Of a DNA stretch of 64,000 nucleotides, positions 1 to 9,983 are shown piece by piece. The stretch's first letter is position 1, and each line of letters begins with the position of its first letter. A model generated the notes under the pieces. It searched no databases. It was not told the origin of the DNA and saw only the letters and a program-made list of their open reading frames with translations. Position numbers and translations under genes: made by a program. This DNA comes from Mixophyes australis (Eukaryota; Chordata; Amphibia; Anura; Limnodynastidae): NCBI GenBank assembly GCA_036250195.1, contig JAVHZZ010000001.1, positions 380,070,907 through 380,134,906 on the forward strand, in the 5' to 3' direction.

Positions 1-182
1 ACTCCCAAAATTAACAATATTTTTATTATGAGTTTACAGTGATATGTTTGCTCATATGAGTGTCCTTATAGCAAATAGAAGTTTACACTGCCAATATACA
101 TTGCCGTACAAAGCAACACTATATGCTCTGCAGATACGCCAGCTTAATATTAAACAGCTTAATGTTAAAAATAGTGCAAGAG
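1..182 (+). pseudogene. Left flank of L1 insertion: retroviral integrase-region relic
   Basis: This is the DNA in which the L1 at 183-3097 landed. The last 12 bases (171-182) are repeated exactly at 3098-3109. The plus-strand frame that runs through the right-hand copy is a clear retroviral integrase frame, so this flank should be the preceding part of the same pol region. On its own it is too short and too decayed to recognise. The ORF that opens at base 44 starts here only by chance and runs into the L1. Confidence 0.5.
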
Positions 183-2782
183 AACATGACCCACGGGTCA
201 TCAATAAAACTTTTCGTTCCTTTTACGAAGCCTTGTACAACCTTCCAAATCAGGGGGAGGCCAACTTAAGTAATCCTGACTTAGTTAATTACTTACGTTC
301 ATGTCACCTTCCATCTTTAAGTACGTCCAAAGCGACGGAACTTTCTGCGGAAATAACCGAAGAAGAGATTAAATGTGCCCTCAGCTCGCAGAAACCCTCT
401 AAAGCACCAGGACCAGACGGCTTCATTATGGCCTATTACAAAACATTTGCCCCCAAACTACTTCCCAAACTATCTACTCTATTTAATGCGATATTACGGG
501 GGGATACTTTTCACCCTGACTCAACCTCGTCCAATATCATAGTTCTACCTAAACCGGGAAAAGACCACACCGCTTGTGCAAATTATCGCCCTATTTCCCT
601 CCTCAACACTGACGTGAAACTCTTCGCCAAAATTCTAGCTAACAGAATGAATGGAGTCTTGGCCGACCTCATAGACCCAGACCAGGTGGGATTTATTCCT
701 AATAGACAGGCCCCGGATAACACTCGCAGAGTAATTGATTTAATCCACCATGTCAATTCAAACAAACTCCCCTCGCTACTTTTGGCTTTGGATGCGGAGA
801 AAGCATTCGACAGGGTTTCCTGGCCCTTCATGTTCACCGCGTTAGAGGCTTTTGGTTTCCGAGGACATTTTCTACAAGCCATTTCGGCATTATACTCTAA
901 TCCCACCTCACGGGTTGTGACTAACGGCCAGGTGTCCAGTCATTTCCAACTACACAATGGAACGAGACAAGGCTGCCCGCTGTCCCCCCTACTGTTTGCT
1001 CTATGCATTGAACCTCTAGCAGCCAAAATACGCCGCAATCCTGACATAACTGGTATCTCCCTGGGTCTAGAACAATATAAAATCTCCCTCTTTGCCGACG
1101 ATGTACTACTAACGTTGACAAACCCGTTGGTTTCGCTTCCAAATTTAATGCTAGAACTAGAACATTTTGGTAAGCTATCGGGCTACAAAACCAATGACTC
1201 TAAGTCTGAGGCATTACCACTTCATATTTCCCGTACTACTAGAGAAGCTCTCCAACAGTCTTTTACATTTCAATGGCGGCCTCATTCAATCAGATATTTG
1301 GGGATAAATATCACTAAACACTTTTCTGGCCTTTACAACTCAAACTATGTACCTCTACTAACCAATATCCAACGAGACTTATCTAAATGGGAGCCCATGT
1401 ACATTTCTTGGATAGGCAGAATTCAGGTAATTAAGATGAACATCCTTCCCCGCCTACTTTACTTATTCCAAACTCTCCCAGTGCCAATCCCTCGCAAAAT
1501 CCTAACAACACTCCAATCAACCTGCAACAGGTTTATATGGCAAGGAAAGAAACCTAGATTGAGGAGGACCATGTTGGCTAAGCCCAAAGAGGCTGGAGGA
1601 CTTGGCCTTCCACTAATACATGAATACTTTCTTGCTACTCAGTTAAGTTTTATCATTTCCTGGCACCTCAACCCAGGCCTGAAGAGGTGGGTGGACATTG
1701 AAAATGCTCTGTCACCAGTCGCCCCTGTGCATCATCTACCATGGCTTCCCAGATCCAGTAGACCTGCCTCGGCATACTCTTGCCCCTCCATATCTTTTAC
1801 ACTAAATTCCTGGGATCTGGCCAACAAAAAACACAGCCTGGCACCTTACCCGTCCCCTTTGACACCTATCTGGACTCACCCACTTTTCCAGCCAGGTAGG
1901 TCAGAGGCGATGGCCGACTGGTGGAAAAGGCATAAAATGGAACGTTTCCTCCATATCGTGGGGGAAACTGCACCTGCCTCATACGAAGTAATCCAGAATA
2001 AATGCCATCCGCCACTATCGGCTCATTTCCAATATATACAAATCCGGAACTTTATACAGTCACAGGCCAGATCCACCCAATTGCGTAAAAGAACCCCATT
2101 TGAGCGACATTGTATACATTCGGCGGGACGCAGGGGTAACATTTCAATTTTGTACCGCATGCTCATATCCCCTCTGGACCAAACTCCCGAACCTCACGAG
2201 GAGGCCTGGCAACAAGACCTGGGGATAACACTGGACAGCGAGGAGTGGTCTATCATTCGGGCAAGAACTGCAAAGATCTCCATAAACGCAGGCATTCAAG
2301 AAAATTGCTTTAAAATTTACTCGCGCTGGTACCTAGACCCAGAAAAACTACACCGCATGTACCCATCTGCTTCTGACCGTTGTTGGCGTTTATGTGGAGC
2401 TAAGGGAAGTTTCTTGCACATTTGGTGGGAATGCCCGGTTGTCCAAGCTTTCTGGAATCTAACTCTGGCTATTACACGTAAGGTAACTGGAATCAGAGTC
2501 ACTAAAGTACCGGCCCAGGTGTTGCTAAACCAACCTATTCCTGATATTAGCAAGGCCGAAAACTGCTTAATCGCCCATATCTACCAGGCTTCCAAGCTAC
2601 TTATTGCAAGAGCATGGAAACAACCGTCCGCTCCTTCTAAAACAGAGCTACTTAACCGTATATGGTTCATTTCCTCTATGGAACATATCTCTGCTCTACT
2701 AAATGACACTGTTCCTAAATTCCGGGAAGTTTGGACACCTTGGTTCAAGTGGCAAAAATCTCCTGTTCCGGGTACTGTTTGA
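44..2782 (+). CDS. L1 ORF2 3' part: reverse transcriptase and C-terminal domain (chimeric start)
   Basis: The open frame has 912 codons. About the first 46 come from the target DNA; the L1 part begins at codon 47-48. The family protein nicks DNA and copies its own RNA into the nick; here the APE endonuclease is missing. Visible RT motifs are SKAPGPDGF (about residues 119-127), YRPISLLNTDVKLFAKILANR-type block 2, LDAEKAFDRV, GTRQGCPLSPLLF and the catalytic FADD (350-353). A Cys/His cluster near residues 780-798 (CWRLC...H...C) matches the L1 ORF2 C-terminal motif. No internal stop is present. It cannot be mobile because ORF1, the endonuclease and the promoter are absent. Confidence 0.95.
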   Translation: MFAHMSVLIANRSLHCQYTLPYKATLYALQIRQLNIKQLNVKNSAREHDPRVINKTFRSFYEALYNLPNQGEANLSNPDLVNYLRSCHLPSLSTSKATELSAEITEEEIKCALSSQKPSKAPGPDGFIMAYYKTFAPKLLPKLSTLFNAILRGDTFHPDSTSSNIIVLPKPGKDHTACANYRPISLLNTDVKLFAKILANRMNGVLADLIDPDQVGFIPNRQAPDNTRRVIDLIHHVNSNKLPSLLLALDAEKAFDRVSWPFMFTALEAFGFRGHFLQAISALYSNPTSRVVTNGQVSSHFQLHNGTRQGCPLSPLLFALCIEPLAAKIRRNPDITGISLGLEQYKISLFADDVLLTLTNPLVSLPNLMLELEHFGKLSGYKTNDSKSEALPLHISRTTREALQQSFTFQWRPHSIRYLGINITKHFSGLYNSNYVPLLTNIQRDLSKWEPMYISWIGRIQVIKMNILPRLLYLFQTLPVPIPRKILTTLQSTCNRFIWQGKKPRLRRTMLAKPKEAGGLGLPLIHEYFLATQLSFIISWHLNPGLKRWVDIENALSPVAPVHHLPWLPRSSRPASAYSCPSISFTLNSWDLANKKHSLAPYPSPLTPIWTHPLFQPGRSEAMADWWKRHKMERFLHIVGETAPASYEVIQNKCHPPLSAHFQYIQIRNFIQSQARSTQLRKRTPFERHCIHSAGRRGNISILYRMLISPLDQTPEPHEEAWQQDLGITLDSEEWSIIRARTAKISINAGIQENCFKIYSRWYLDPEKLHRMYPSASDRCWRLCGAKGSFLHIWWECPVVQAFWNLTLAITRKVTGIRVTKVPAQVLLNQPIPDISKAENCLIAHIYQASKLLIARAWKQPSAPSKTELLNRIWFISSMEHISALLNDTVPKFREVWTPWFKWQKSPVPGTV
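171..182. repeat. Target-site duplication, left copy
   Basis: ATAGTGCAAGAG here is identical to 3098-3109. Preceding A residues may extend it to about 16 bp, but on the right they merge with the L1 poly(A). It marks the 5' junction of the truncated L1. Confidence 0.9.
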
Positions 2783-3097
2783 TTTGTATAACCTAACCCT
2801 ATGCTTTCCCTCCCCCCCTTTTTCCCTCAATCCCCCCCCCCTCCCCTCCCCAAAAACAAAAAAAAACAAAACCACCGCTCTACCATAAATGTTTTCAAGT
2901 TTTAATACTTAATAGACTACCCTATCTTTTACTTCAGCACTGCTTTCTAACTATCGCTAGGGTCAAAATTTTATATGTGCCAATCTGGGTCTCCTATTTC
3001 TGAACTATCTGTCATTTGTTGATGGCACAACTGTTAAGTATGTTACCTTTTTTGTCTCTGCGGTTTCAAAATAAAAATTTAAAAAAAAAAAAAAAAA
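183..3097 (+). mobile_element. 5'-truncated L1-type LINE
   Basis: The element starts inside ORF2, downstream of the endonuclease domain. It continues through reverse transcriptase and the C-terminal Cys/His motif to a stop at 2782. A 3' UTR of about 300 bp follows, with C-rich and A-rich runs near 2810-2872, and then a poly(A) of about 18 bases ending near 3098. Flanking 12-bp duplications are perfect and the remaining ORF2 has no stop, so the insertion looks young. 5' truncation and a variable-length duplication are typical of target-primed reverse transcription. Confidence 0.93.
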
Positions 3098-3109
3098 ATA
3101 GTGCAAGAG
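3098..3109. repeat. Target-site duplication, right copy
   Basis: Exact repeat of 171-182, immediately after the L1 poly(A). Confidence 0.9.
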
Positions 3110-3430
3110 TTTGCATCATGTTATGGCATTGTACTGCAGAGTGATAGGGGAACACATTTCAAAGATAAAATATGAGATCTATGTGTGAATACATAGGGAT
3201 AAGAAGTAAATTACATACACCATATCACCTACAGGCTAGTGGTATGGTTGAGAGGTGGCATGAATTGGCTAGAGGTCTTACCTCTGGTATTGTATGGACT
3301 GGGCACAACCCCAAAGCCACAACTAAATCTCTCACCGTATGAATCCTGTTTGGACTACTACCCAATATCATGTGCAGCCCAAAGATGGACAGATCTCTAA
3401 CGCATGCTGAAACCACTGATTGTGAGTCAA
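3101..3430 (+). pseudogene. Retroviral integrase relic (endogenous retrovirus)
   Basis: A frame starting at 3101 shows LQSDRGTHF, the second catalytic Asp block of retroviral integrases. Stops follow. Another frame carries SGMVERWHELARG (about 3233-3275), which is the region of the third catalytic residue. A third frame then carries LPLVLYGLGTTP and LSPYE (about 3277-3345), which resemble the C-terminal part of gammaretrovirus-like integrases. At least two frameshifts and several stops make this a dead, old copy. The order of motifs is normal. The upstream part lies on the other side of the L1. Confidence 0.82.
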
Positions 3431-4880
3431 AGTTTTCATTTGCATTTCAGTTTGCATTTATAGTCACTCCAAAAGGAACAAGGGAAACTTCTGAAATGAT
3501 TATCTGATGGATCGTGTCATGCAGTTTTCTCTAGAGATTATGCAATGATTAGCATTTTTTGCAATCAGGTTGTCTTTTAGATCAATGGGACGCTCTGTAA
3601 GAAGCCAACTGACCCGGCCAAGACATCAACTACCAAAGTGAGTAAAGATGCAGAAATAAACCTTACTGACCTGTGACATACTCTGATACAAACTTGCCAG
3701 TTGAGAAAGAAGAAGAGGAACTCACCCTTGGATCATCCATGCCTTGAGTACCTGGTAGTAACCATTGTTCTAATAAAAGGAATAGTCCTAATGGTTTACA
3801 TATTGGGTATTTTAAAGGGCTATAAAAGTATGGTAGTGAATAAGGGAAAATGTATGGAAGACTATAGCACAGGTAATAATAAGGTAATCATGCCAGACTC
3901 TACTGACACTCTACGACAGAGTGATCCCACATTCTGTCCTAAGGCAAATGTACCACACTCATACACTTCCAACACACCAATATAGAGCACACAGCGTATA
4001 ACAACTATTAATGGGAAAACTGAATCCACAACCAAACATTTAATTGTAACCACACCTGTTATTATGACCATAGCAGACGTTTATCCTCAGATGGTCATAT
4101 GTGTAAACAAAACATTTATCAGGGGACATCTAAAAGAAGAGTCAGGATCACAGCAGTGGGGCTACAATTACATCTCATTATGAAGCAAAAGATGGCACTA
4201 AATTGGAAGGGAGTATGGATGAAGTTAAAATCCTTGGAAATTGTGTGTTCTTTTATGATTAAATATTTGAATCCTGTAAGGTATTATACACCAACGAGAA
4301 AGGAAGTAATCCCAAAGCAAGGTTCATTGCAGAAACAGTTAAAGCAGTTGATCAAGCCAGAAACACTTGGAAAACAACAAAAATAACATTGCCTACCACA
4401 AAAATAATTCTGGGGACTATACCTCCATCTGCCCTTTGCATGAGTTCTAGTGATAAGAAGATTTGGGATAGATGTTGAAATGTCAAATCTCCTGTTCCAT
4501 TATGGGAGGGAAGATAGTGAAGGTATAGAAATATTTAAGAGAGAGGCAAAGGTTGTGGGAAATTGTATATTTTTATATGAACATCTAGCTAGGTTTTGTA
4601 AGGTTATGTTAACTGATGACCAGGGGAAAAAGAAGAAGGTGGAACATACTATGCATTTGGGTCTAATAATTTATGAACATGTCATAAAAGATTGAAACTT
4701 GAGCAACAGAGTACAGTGGTAGTTCCTAAAGTAACTCAGACTCCTTTTCTTTGTGACAGAGGTATGAAAGTGATGTATGGAAAATTGTATGAGGGATGTT
4801 CAAAGACAGTAATGTCTTATGGAAGAGAAAGGAAGGTGGTATCTAATTGGAAGATAATTCAAACTAGAAAAAAATGAGAG
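3431..4880 (+). pseudogene. Decayed retroviral DNA, possible env position
   Basis: Downstream of the integrase relic a retrovirus would carry the end of pol and then env. The plus strand has several short frames: 3701-3985 (94 codons, with a hydrophobic stretch near residues 17-39), 4099-4386, 4450-4695 and 4692-4877. They are adjacent and on the same strand, and one has a leader-like hydrophobic segment. I do not recognise an envelope motif in any of them, so the env reading is inferred from position only. No LTR was found at the right end. Confidence 0.35.
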
Positions 4881-4897
4881 ATTCTTTCAGACTGAAA

Positions 4898-5012
4898 TAT
4901 CCTGCTTTTAAGGTGGTAATTTAAGGATCTGCCGCCTGAACAAAGCTGTCTGCAAAGCCTACTACATTGTCCAGGTGGCGGATCCTTAAATTACCACCTT
5001 AACAGCAGGATA
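4898..5012. repeat. Fold-back MITE, nearly full palindrome
   Basis: Left arm 4901-4938 and right arm 4972-5009 are reverse complements at 35 of 38 positions, with a 33-base spacer. TATCCTGC at the left edge and GCAGGATA at the right edge extend the symmetry. TA at each outer edge would fit a TA target duplication of the Tc1/mariner type. There is no coding capacity. Confidence 0.75.
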
Positions 5013-6270
5013 ACACAGTGTGGCCCTTTAAAGTGATGTGATTGTACCATGCCGGAAGGTTCATTCATTTTGATTGTTGAAATCTTTACAGGGTAGAGCT
5101 GTTAAAGTAATTATAAGTTCACTAGACATTTATATCTGAAGCTAATTGGTTTAATGGTATATTAAGTGAGGTATTGCATAGCTAATAAAGTAGTTTCAAG
5201 GTATTATCATAAAAGGCATTTGTTTAAAATATATATATTGTAGCACGGACATCCTTTTGGTGATGCATGAACAAACAACTTTCTGAAACAGTGCTTTTGT
5301 TGCTCCATTACAATAAGACAGCATACATTTCCAGGAGGTGACACCAGCAACCTATTACTGGCTAAACATAAACCTCCTGTCTAGACAATGCCCACTGTTT
5401 GGCATTGTTCGCAAATCCAATACAGGATTTTTATACTTCAGACACCTCCTACAGCCTTAGCTTGATGGGCAGGCGACATTCTCATCTTGCCTTTAGAAGG
5501 CAGTATCCTCAGGTGCTCTGCAATTACTCTTCATTGCAGACACACCCCGACAGCCTGCTGTAGCTGCTTAGCTGCGGAAGACAATTCAAATCATGTAATT
5601 TAAATACCTTATATACTTTTACTTTGTCACACATTTGTATATGTGTGTAGCTTGGTCTGCAGCCTTTAAATTACTCTTGATATATATATATATATATATA
5701 TATGAATGAATCAGCAGATGCCAAGTGTTCAGTATGAAGTGAGCTCTCTGTTAATCATATTTTCTAATTAAATTCTGTATAATTTTGTTTGTTTGTTTTT
5801 TATTTCTTTACATTTAAATCCCTTTTTAACTACTGTTTGAATTATTAATAATTACAAGCTGAAAACCTTAGCCCTAAACCTGAAAGTGGTGATCAAAGTA
5901 TTCTGATAAGTATTTGAAATGAAAATTAACTGTACTCTCTGAATAGTTGTAAAATATAATTCAGCAACACCAGTTTTACCACAATTTGATGTTTATGTTT
6001 ATAACTGTACATTTTGACATTATGGCATTTTACAATGTTATGGAGCGACATCAACTGCATTTTTCTTTCTGCGCTTCTTTGAATTAAATGTCAGGACTAA
6101 TAGCGCATTTTTCAATTATGTGTCGGATAGGCCTAGCACCACCTTTTGATTACATTATTAAATGTAAAATTTACTTTTGAAATGTTAAACGTCCCTGAAT
6201 TTTATTTGCATTTGGAAATGAGGTCAAAATTACATTATGTAAGTAGGTTATATGATTAGGTAGTGTAGAG
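5013..6270. other. No gene recognised
   Basis: AT-rich sequence with a (TA)n run at 5680-5703. The stretch 5240-5590 is less AT-rich and looks like repeat-derived DNA, but I cannot place it in a family. Confidence 0.5.
5680..5703. repeat. (TA)n microsatellite
   Basis: Uninterrupted TA dinucleotides, about 12 units. Confidence 0.9.

Positions 6271-6301
<31 letters not shown>
6271..6301. repeat. (AAT)n microsatellite
   Basis: About ten ATA/AAT trinucleotide units. Confidence 0.9.
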
Positions 6302-6303
<2 letters not shown>

Positions 6304-6397
6304 TTACATTCTATACAGACAACCTAACTTTAACAGTTATTTTTCTATTCCTCTGACAATGCCATTCGCTCAATTAGCTGATGCTACCTAATATAGT

Positions 6398-6400
<3 letters not shown>

Positions 6401-6444
<44 letters not shown>
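6401..6444. repeat. (TA)n microsatellite abutting the Helitron-like repeat
   Basis: About 22 AT units directly before the element that starts near 6445. The second copy of that element (51866) is also preceded by a short AT run, so the AT tract may be part of the element or its preferred target. Confidence 0.85.
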
Positions 6445-6449
<5 letters not shown>

Positions 6450-6915
6450 AGTTAACCCGTGCATTATACTCATGCATTCTAGTCAAATCAAGCTACTTAA
6501 GGTGTTAAAAAGGTTCTTGTCATGCATTTGGGCCATAGCCCAGGCCTCAACCACCAACCACTCCCCACTGTCACCCCCGGCAACCACCAACCACTCCCCA
6601 CTGTCACCCCCGGCAACCACCAACCACTCCCCCACTGTCACCCCCGGCAACCACCAACCACTCCCAACTGTCACTCCTCCTTCAAGAAATATATATATAT
6701 ATTTTTTAAATCTTTATATACACTTTTAACAATTAACAAATTAAAAACATCTTAGTATACCAAATTTCAGCCCTTTCTGATTTTTTTTTTCCACACACAC
6801 TTAGAATTTAGTAGGTCAGTGTATAACTCTGCCCAGCAGGTGGTGCTGCAGCTTGGTTTTATTTTTTCCACACACAGACAGACTAACACACGCCACTAGA
6901 CATTTATATTATATA
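6445..6915 (-). mobile_element. Helitron-like non-autonomous repeat, copy A
   Basis: The segment from ACAAGTTAACCCGTGCAT to the ACGCCACTAG...TTTATATTATA end is shared with 51866-52490. Read on the minus strand, the 52490-side edge begins CCTATCTATAATATAAAAG, like the 5' ends of vertebrate Helitrons. The other edge in copy B has a 7-bp stem, 3-base loop hairpin (TGCATGA gta TCATGCA) shortly before the end, as Helitron 3' ends do; here the stem has one mismatch. The terminal CTRR is not clear, so a Helentron or another class is possible. The minus orientation is inferred. No coding region. Confidence 0.5.
6548..6680. repeat. 33-bp minisatellite inside copy A
   Basis: Nearly four tandem units at 6548-6580, 6581-6613, 6614-6647 (one extra C) and 6648-6680 (diverged). 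Each unit contains CAACCACCAACCACTCC and CTGTCACCCCCGG. The ORFs that cross it on both strands are by-products of the repeat. Confidence 0.9.
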
Positions 6916-6918
6916 TAC

Positions 6919-6925
<7 letters not shown>

Positions 6926-7013
<88 letters not shown>
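6926..7013. repeat. Long (TA)n microsatellite
   Basis: About 44 AT units follow the right edge of copy A. The 85-codon frame through it is an artefact of Ile-Tyr repeats. Confidence 0.95.
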
Positions 7014-7016
<3 letters not shown>

Positions 7017-7570
7017 CTTTATGTATTCTATCAACACTGGTCACAAACAGAATCACAAGTCAGTTCACAAACCCTCTCTCAAAAGTTCTACAAACACACC
7101 CTTCTTATGAGTGTCAGACTCAAGGTTATCTCCAACATAATAGACACCTTCTTTCCTTCTTTTAACACATAAAAAATACCTCTCTTCCCATGCTTTACCA
7201 ATCACCTTCTCACATATCACCACCCTCTGTTCAAACCTGTCATGTTTTATAGTCCTAGTGCACCCAGAAACTCTGAAAACAGGACCTGATTCTTTTGTAA
7301 GAACTCTTTACACTCTTATTCTATGCATTTATTTGGACATATCCAACATGTTCTTACAATAGGGCTAAGGTACCACCAAGTCTTCTATTATCTCACCTTT
7401 TATTTTGCCTACCCAGTATAGGCAATCTAAGTTCTGTGCCAAGTAGGAAAAATACTTTATCAGCCCCTAAAATTTGAGGCTTTCCATGCACCACTTTAAA
7501 ATTTTCCATGGTCTTTACTAAGGTGGGATCTCTTAACTGGGACGTGTTAAAATCAACCTCTAAGTTAACC
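7014..7570. other. No gene recognised
   Basis: AT-rich, with stops in all frames. Long CT-rich stretches may be an old minus-strand retroelement, but no motif is legible. Confidence 0.4.
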
Positions 7571-7749
7571 TAGGGATATATTTACTAAACTGCATGTTTG
7601 AAAAAGTGGAGATGTTGCCTGTAGCAACCAATCAGATTCTAGTTTTCATTTATTTAGTGCATTCTACAAAATTACAGTTAGCATCTGATTGGTTGCTATA
7701 GGCAACATATCCACTTTTCAAACCCGCAGTTTAGTAAATATACCCCCTA
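7571..7749. mobile_element. Palindromic MITE, copy 1 of 3
   Basis: Both ends read TAGGG..TATATTTACTAAACTGC inwards, and the two halves are reverse complements over most of their length. Each half contains a CCAAT box next to an X-box-like motif; on the right arm it reads GATTGGTTGCTATAGGCAAC. Related copies lie at 23930-24104 and 59527-59702. Confidence 0.85.
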
Positions 7750-8929
7750 CTCTTCTCTGCTTTCACCAATTAATACAGCTATTGAGGAAATCAACAGACT
7801 CTTCAGGGGTCACTCCCACTAATTTATCTTTTTCACTTCTAGAAATGGTACCAAGTTGATGACAGATTGTACCCTAAGAACACCATTCTCCCTGGAATGT
7901 ACATCTATTTTTGCCACATATCCCAAAATAGTAGAAAATCTCTCCCCAAGTCTACACTATGTATCAACTTTGTGACAGATCATGCCATTTGGGGTCTCAA
8001 ATTTAATTCGGACTATGGCTGATCTATGAAAAATGTCCATTAGTGCACTCTTAGGGCCCATTGATTATTCCCAAACAGGCTGATATCTCCTTCTTTAACT
8101 TAGTGTAATTTAAAGCATCTACATTATCCAGGTCAAAGTAAGCTTTTGGGATTCACCGTCCAAAGGGTGCTTGCAGCTCTTCCTATTGGTCTGCTGGCAA
8201 CTTCTATCTCTCGAAAATCCTCTCAAATATTGTCAAGTAGGCTTCTAAATAATTTATGTCTGTATCTTTTGTAGAGGTTTTTGCACAAACTCCCATGTGG
8301 TGTGGCCTGGCAATTCAGTCCTTTGTATGTTCTCTGCTATTAGTTGTAAGGCCTCCTAAAAACTACCATTAATTTGTGCTTGAATAAACTGGACTTTCAC
8401 CAATCTTAAAACTTTGCTTTGTTAGCAAAATAATAAAAAACAGCAATTAAACAGTTCACAGATACATTGTTCTATTCTTTCTCTTTAATGGCAAAATGTT
8501 TACTTTCCTTGCAAAACAGCAATGTCCTCAACTGTAATTGACAGCTTAAACACTTTACACTTTAATTTCTTTTTTTTCTCTTGTCAGACATAACAGCCAC
8601 TTGATATTGATAATTTAACATATTCTCATTGTGGTTAAACTTTGCATCACTTTTAAATCATTACACTTATGCAGCAAACACTATAGTGATTTGTCATTCA
8701 CCCTTTCCTAGGTTTCTTTGGGGTTTGTTTAGAAGTTGCAGGTGTGTTCCTGATTATTCTACTGCTGCTGTGCACAAAAGTATTCAAGTATTTAGAGGAT
8801 CTTTAGGGTGTGGCTGGTGGCCTTGAAGGAGAGGATGAATTGGAAAAAAAAGCTCTCTAATTGTAAGGAGATTTGTGAAAATGAATGATTGCCAGTTATC
8901 TGTGATTCTCAATTGAGCTGGGTAATGCA
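7750..8929. other. No gene recognised
   Basis: AT-rich repeat-like DNA. No frame above 65 codons carries a recognisable motif. Confidence 0.4.
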
Positions 8930-9420
8930 GGTGTCAGCAAATGGATAAAAATAATCTTCTACTTTGGGACACAACAACTGAGAAATATTGAAATCTAGAA
9001 TTTTTTTGGTGGTTTATGTATAATTGTTTCAACATTCTAAAATCAATAAGTATTTTCTCTTTAACACTTTGATCTAGCAAATTATCAGTGACTGGTTTGT
9101 TTTGCCCTCTCTCTCTTGACCCAGGTGATAAGCTCTTTTGAATTTTATGTGTAATCCTATTGATAAGTTTGGACACTTAATAGATTCTGAGATTCCATTG
9201 ATGTGTAGGTTGTTAAATATGTGACAAATCTCCAAGCAATTTGCTTATTTATCAATCTGGATATACTTTTATTGGTCTTCTGGAATGTCTTGTTATATAA
9301 GGACTGTATCCACTGTGTTGATGGAGCATTGTTCTAACTTATTGATTCTAGAAGCATTAGAATCAATTTTTTCCAGAGCTGGAGGATTTCTAGTTTCTTT
9401 TCACTCAGAGCCATTATTAT
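8930..9420 (-). pseudogene. L1 ORF1-like fossil
   Basis: On the minus strand, broken frames show in order a coiled-coil-like stretch, GISESI (RRM start region), RERGQNKP and LLDQSVKEKIL, and VSQSRRLF. These match in order and spacing the RRM and C-terminal domains of L1 ORF1 proteins, which bind RNA as trimers. Several stops are present. No ORF2 follows on the expected side, so only this piece survives. The match is by eye. Confidence 0.55.
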
Positions 9421-9451
9421 AAGGGTACCCCCTTTCTCCATTTTATCTGCT

Positions 9452-9590
9452 CACAGAGAGATCCCCCAGCACAGCGCTATAGCCAGCAACAGATCTGCCA
9501 TTTCTACTGTAGATAAAAATGCAAAAGTCTAAGTTGCACACATTTGCAAATGTATGTTAAAGCCACCAGCCACTCCACTGCGCTTTTGCT
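9452..9590 (+). repeat. 139-bp direct repeat, copy 1
   Basis: From CACAGAGAGATCCCCCAGCA to GCGCTTTTGCT; repeated at 9845-9983 with scattered differences. Confidence 0.85.
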
Positions 9591-9844
9591 AATAGGGTGG
9601 TCCTAACTCTAAACAATAGGAGTCCTATATATTTGGGTCATACATATGTGTTTTTAAATTGAGAGCTTACTTACCAAAGAGGTACCCCAGAAGCCTCCAA
9701 ATAGCAATCCAATGTCAGCACGCCCCCTCAGCTACTGACACCAACATGCCTCTCAGACAAATAAAAAAAATGGAAGTTGCTTAATCAATTTATAGGCTAT
9801 AGCAGGTGCTTGAAAGGGTGGGGTTATCCTAAAAGGAACAAACA

Positions 9845-9983
9845 CACAGAGAGATCCCCCAGCACACTGCTAATGCCAGCAACAGATCTGCCATTTCTAC
9901 TATAAATAAAAATGCAAATGTTTTAGTTGCACACATTTGCAAATATATGTTAAAGCCACCTGCCACTCCACAGCGCTTTTGCT
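9845..9983 (+). repeat. 139-bp direct repeat, copy 2
   Basis: Same order and length as 9452-9590, offset by 393 bp. It could be a tandem duplication of a 393-bp unit or terminal repeats of a small element; no TG...CA ends are visible. Confidence 0.85.

Noticed and set aside
6853..7110. 85-codon ORF of Ile-Tyr repeats
   Set aside because: Produced by the TA microsatellite.
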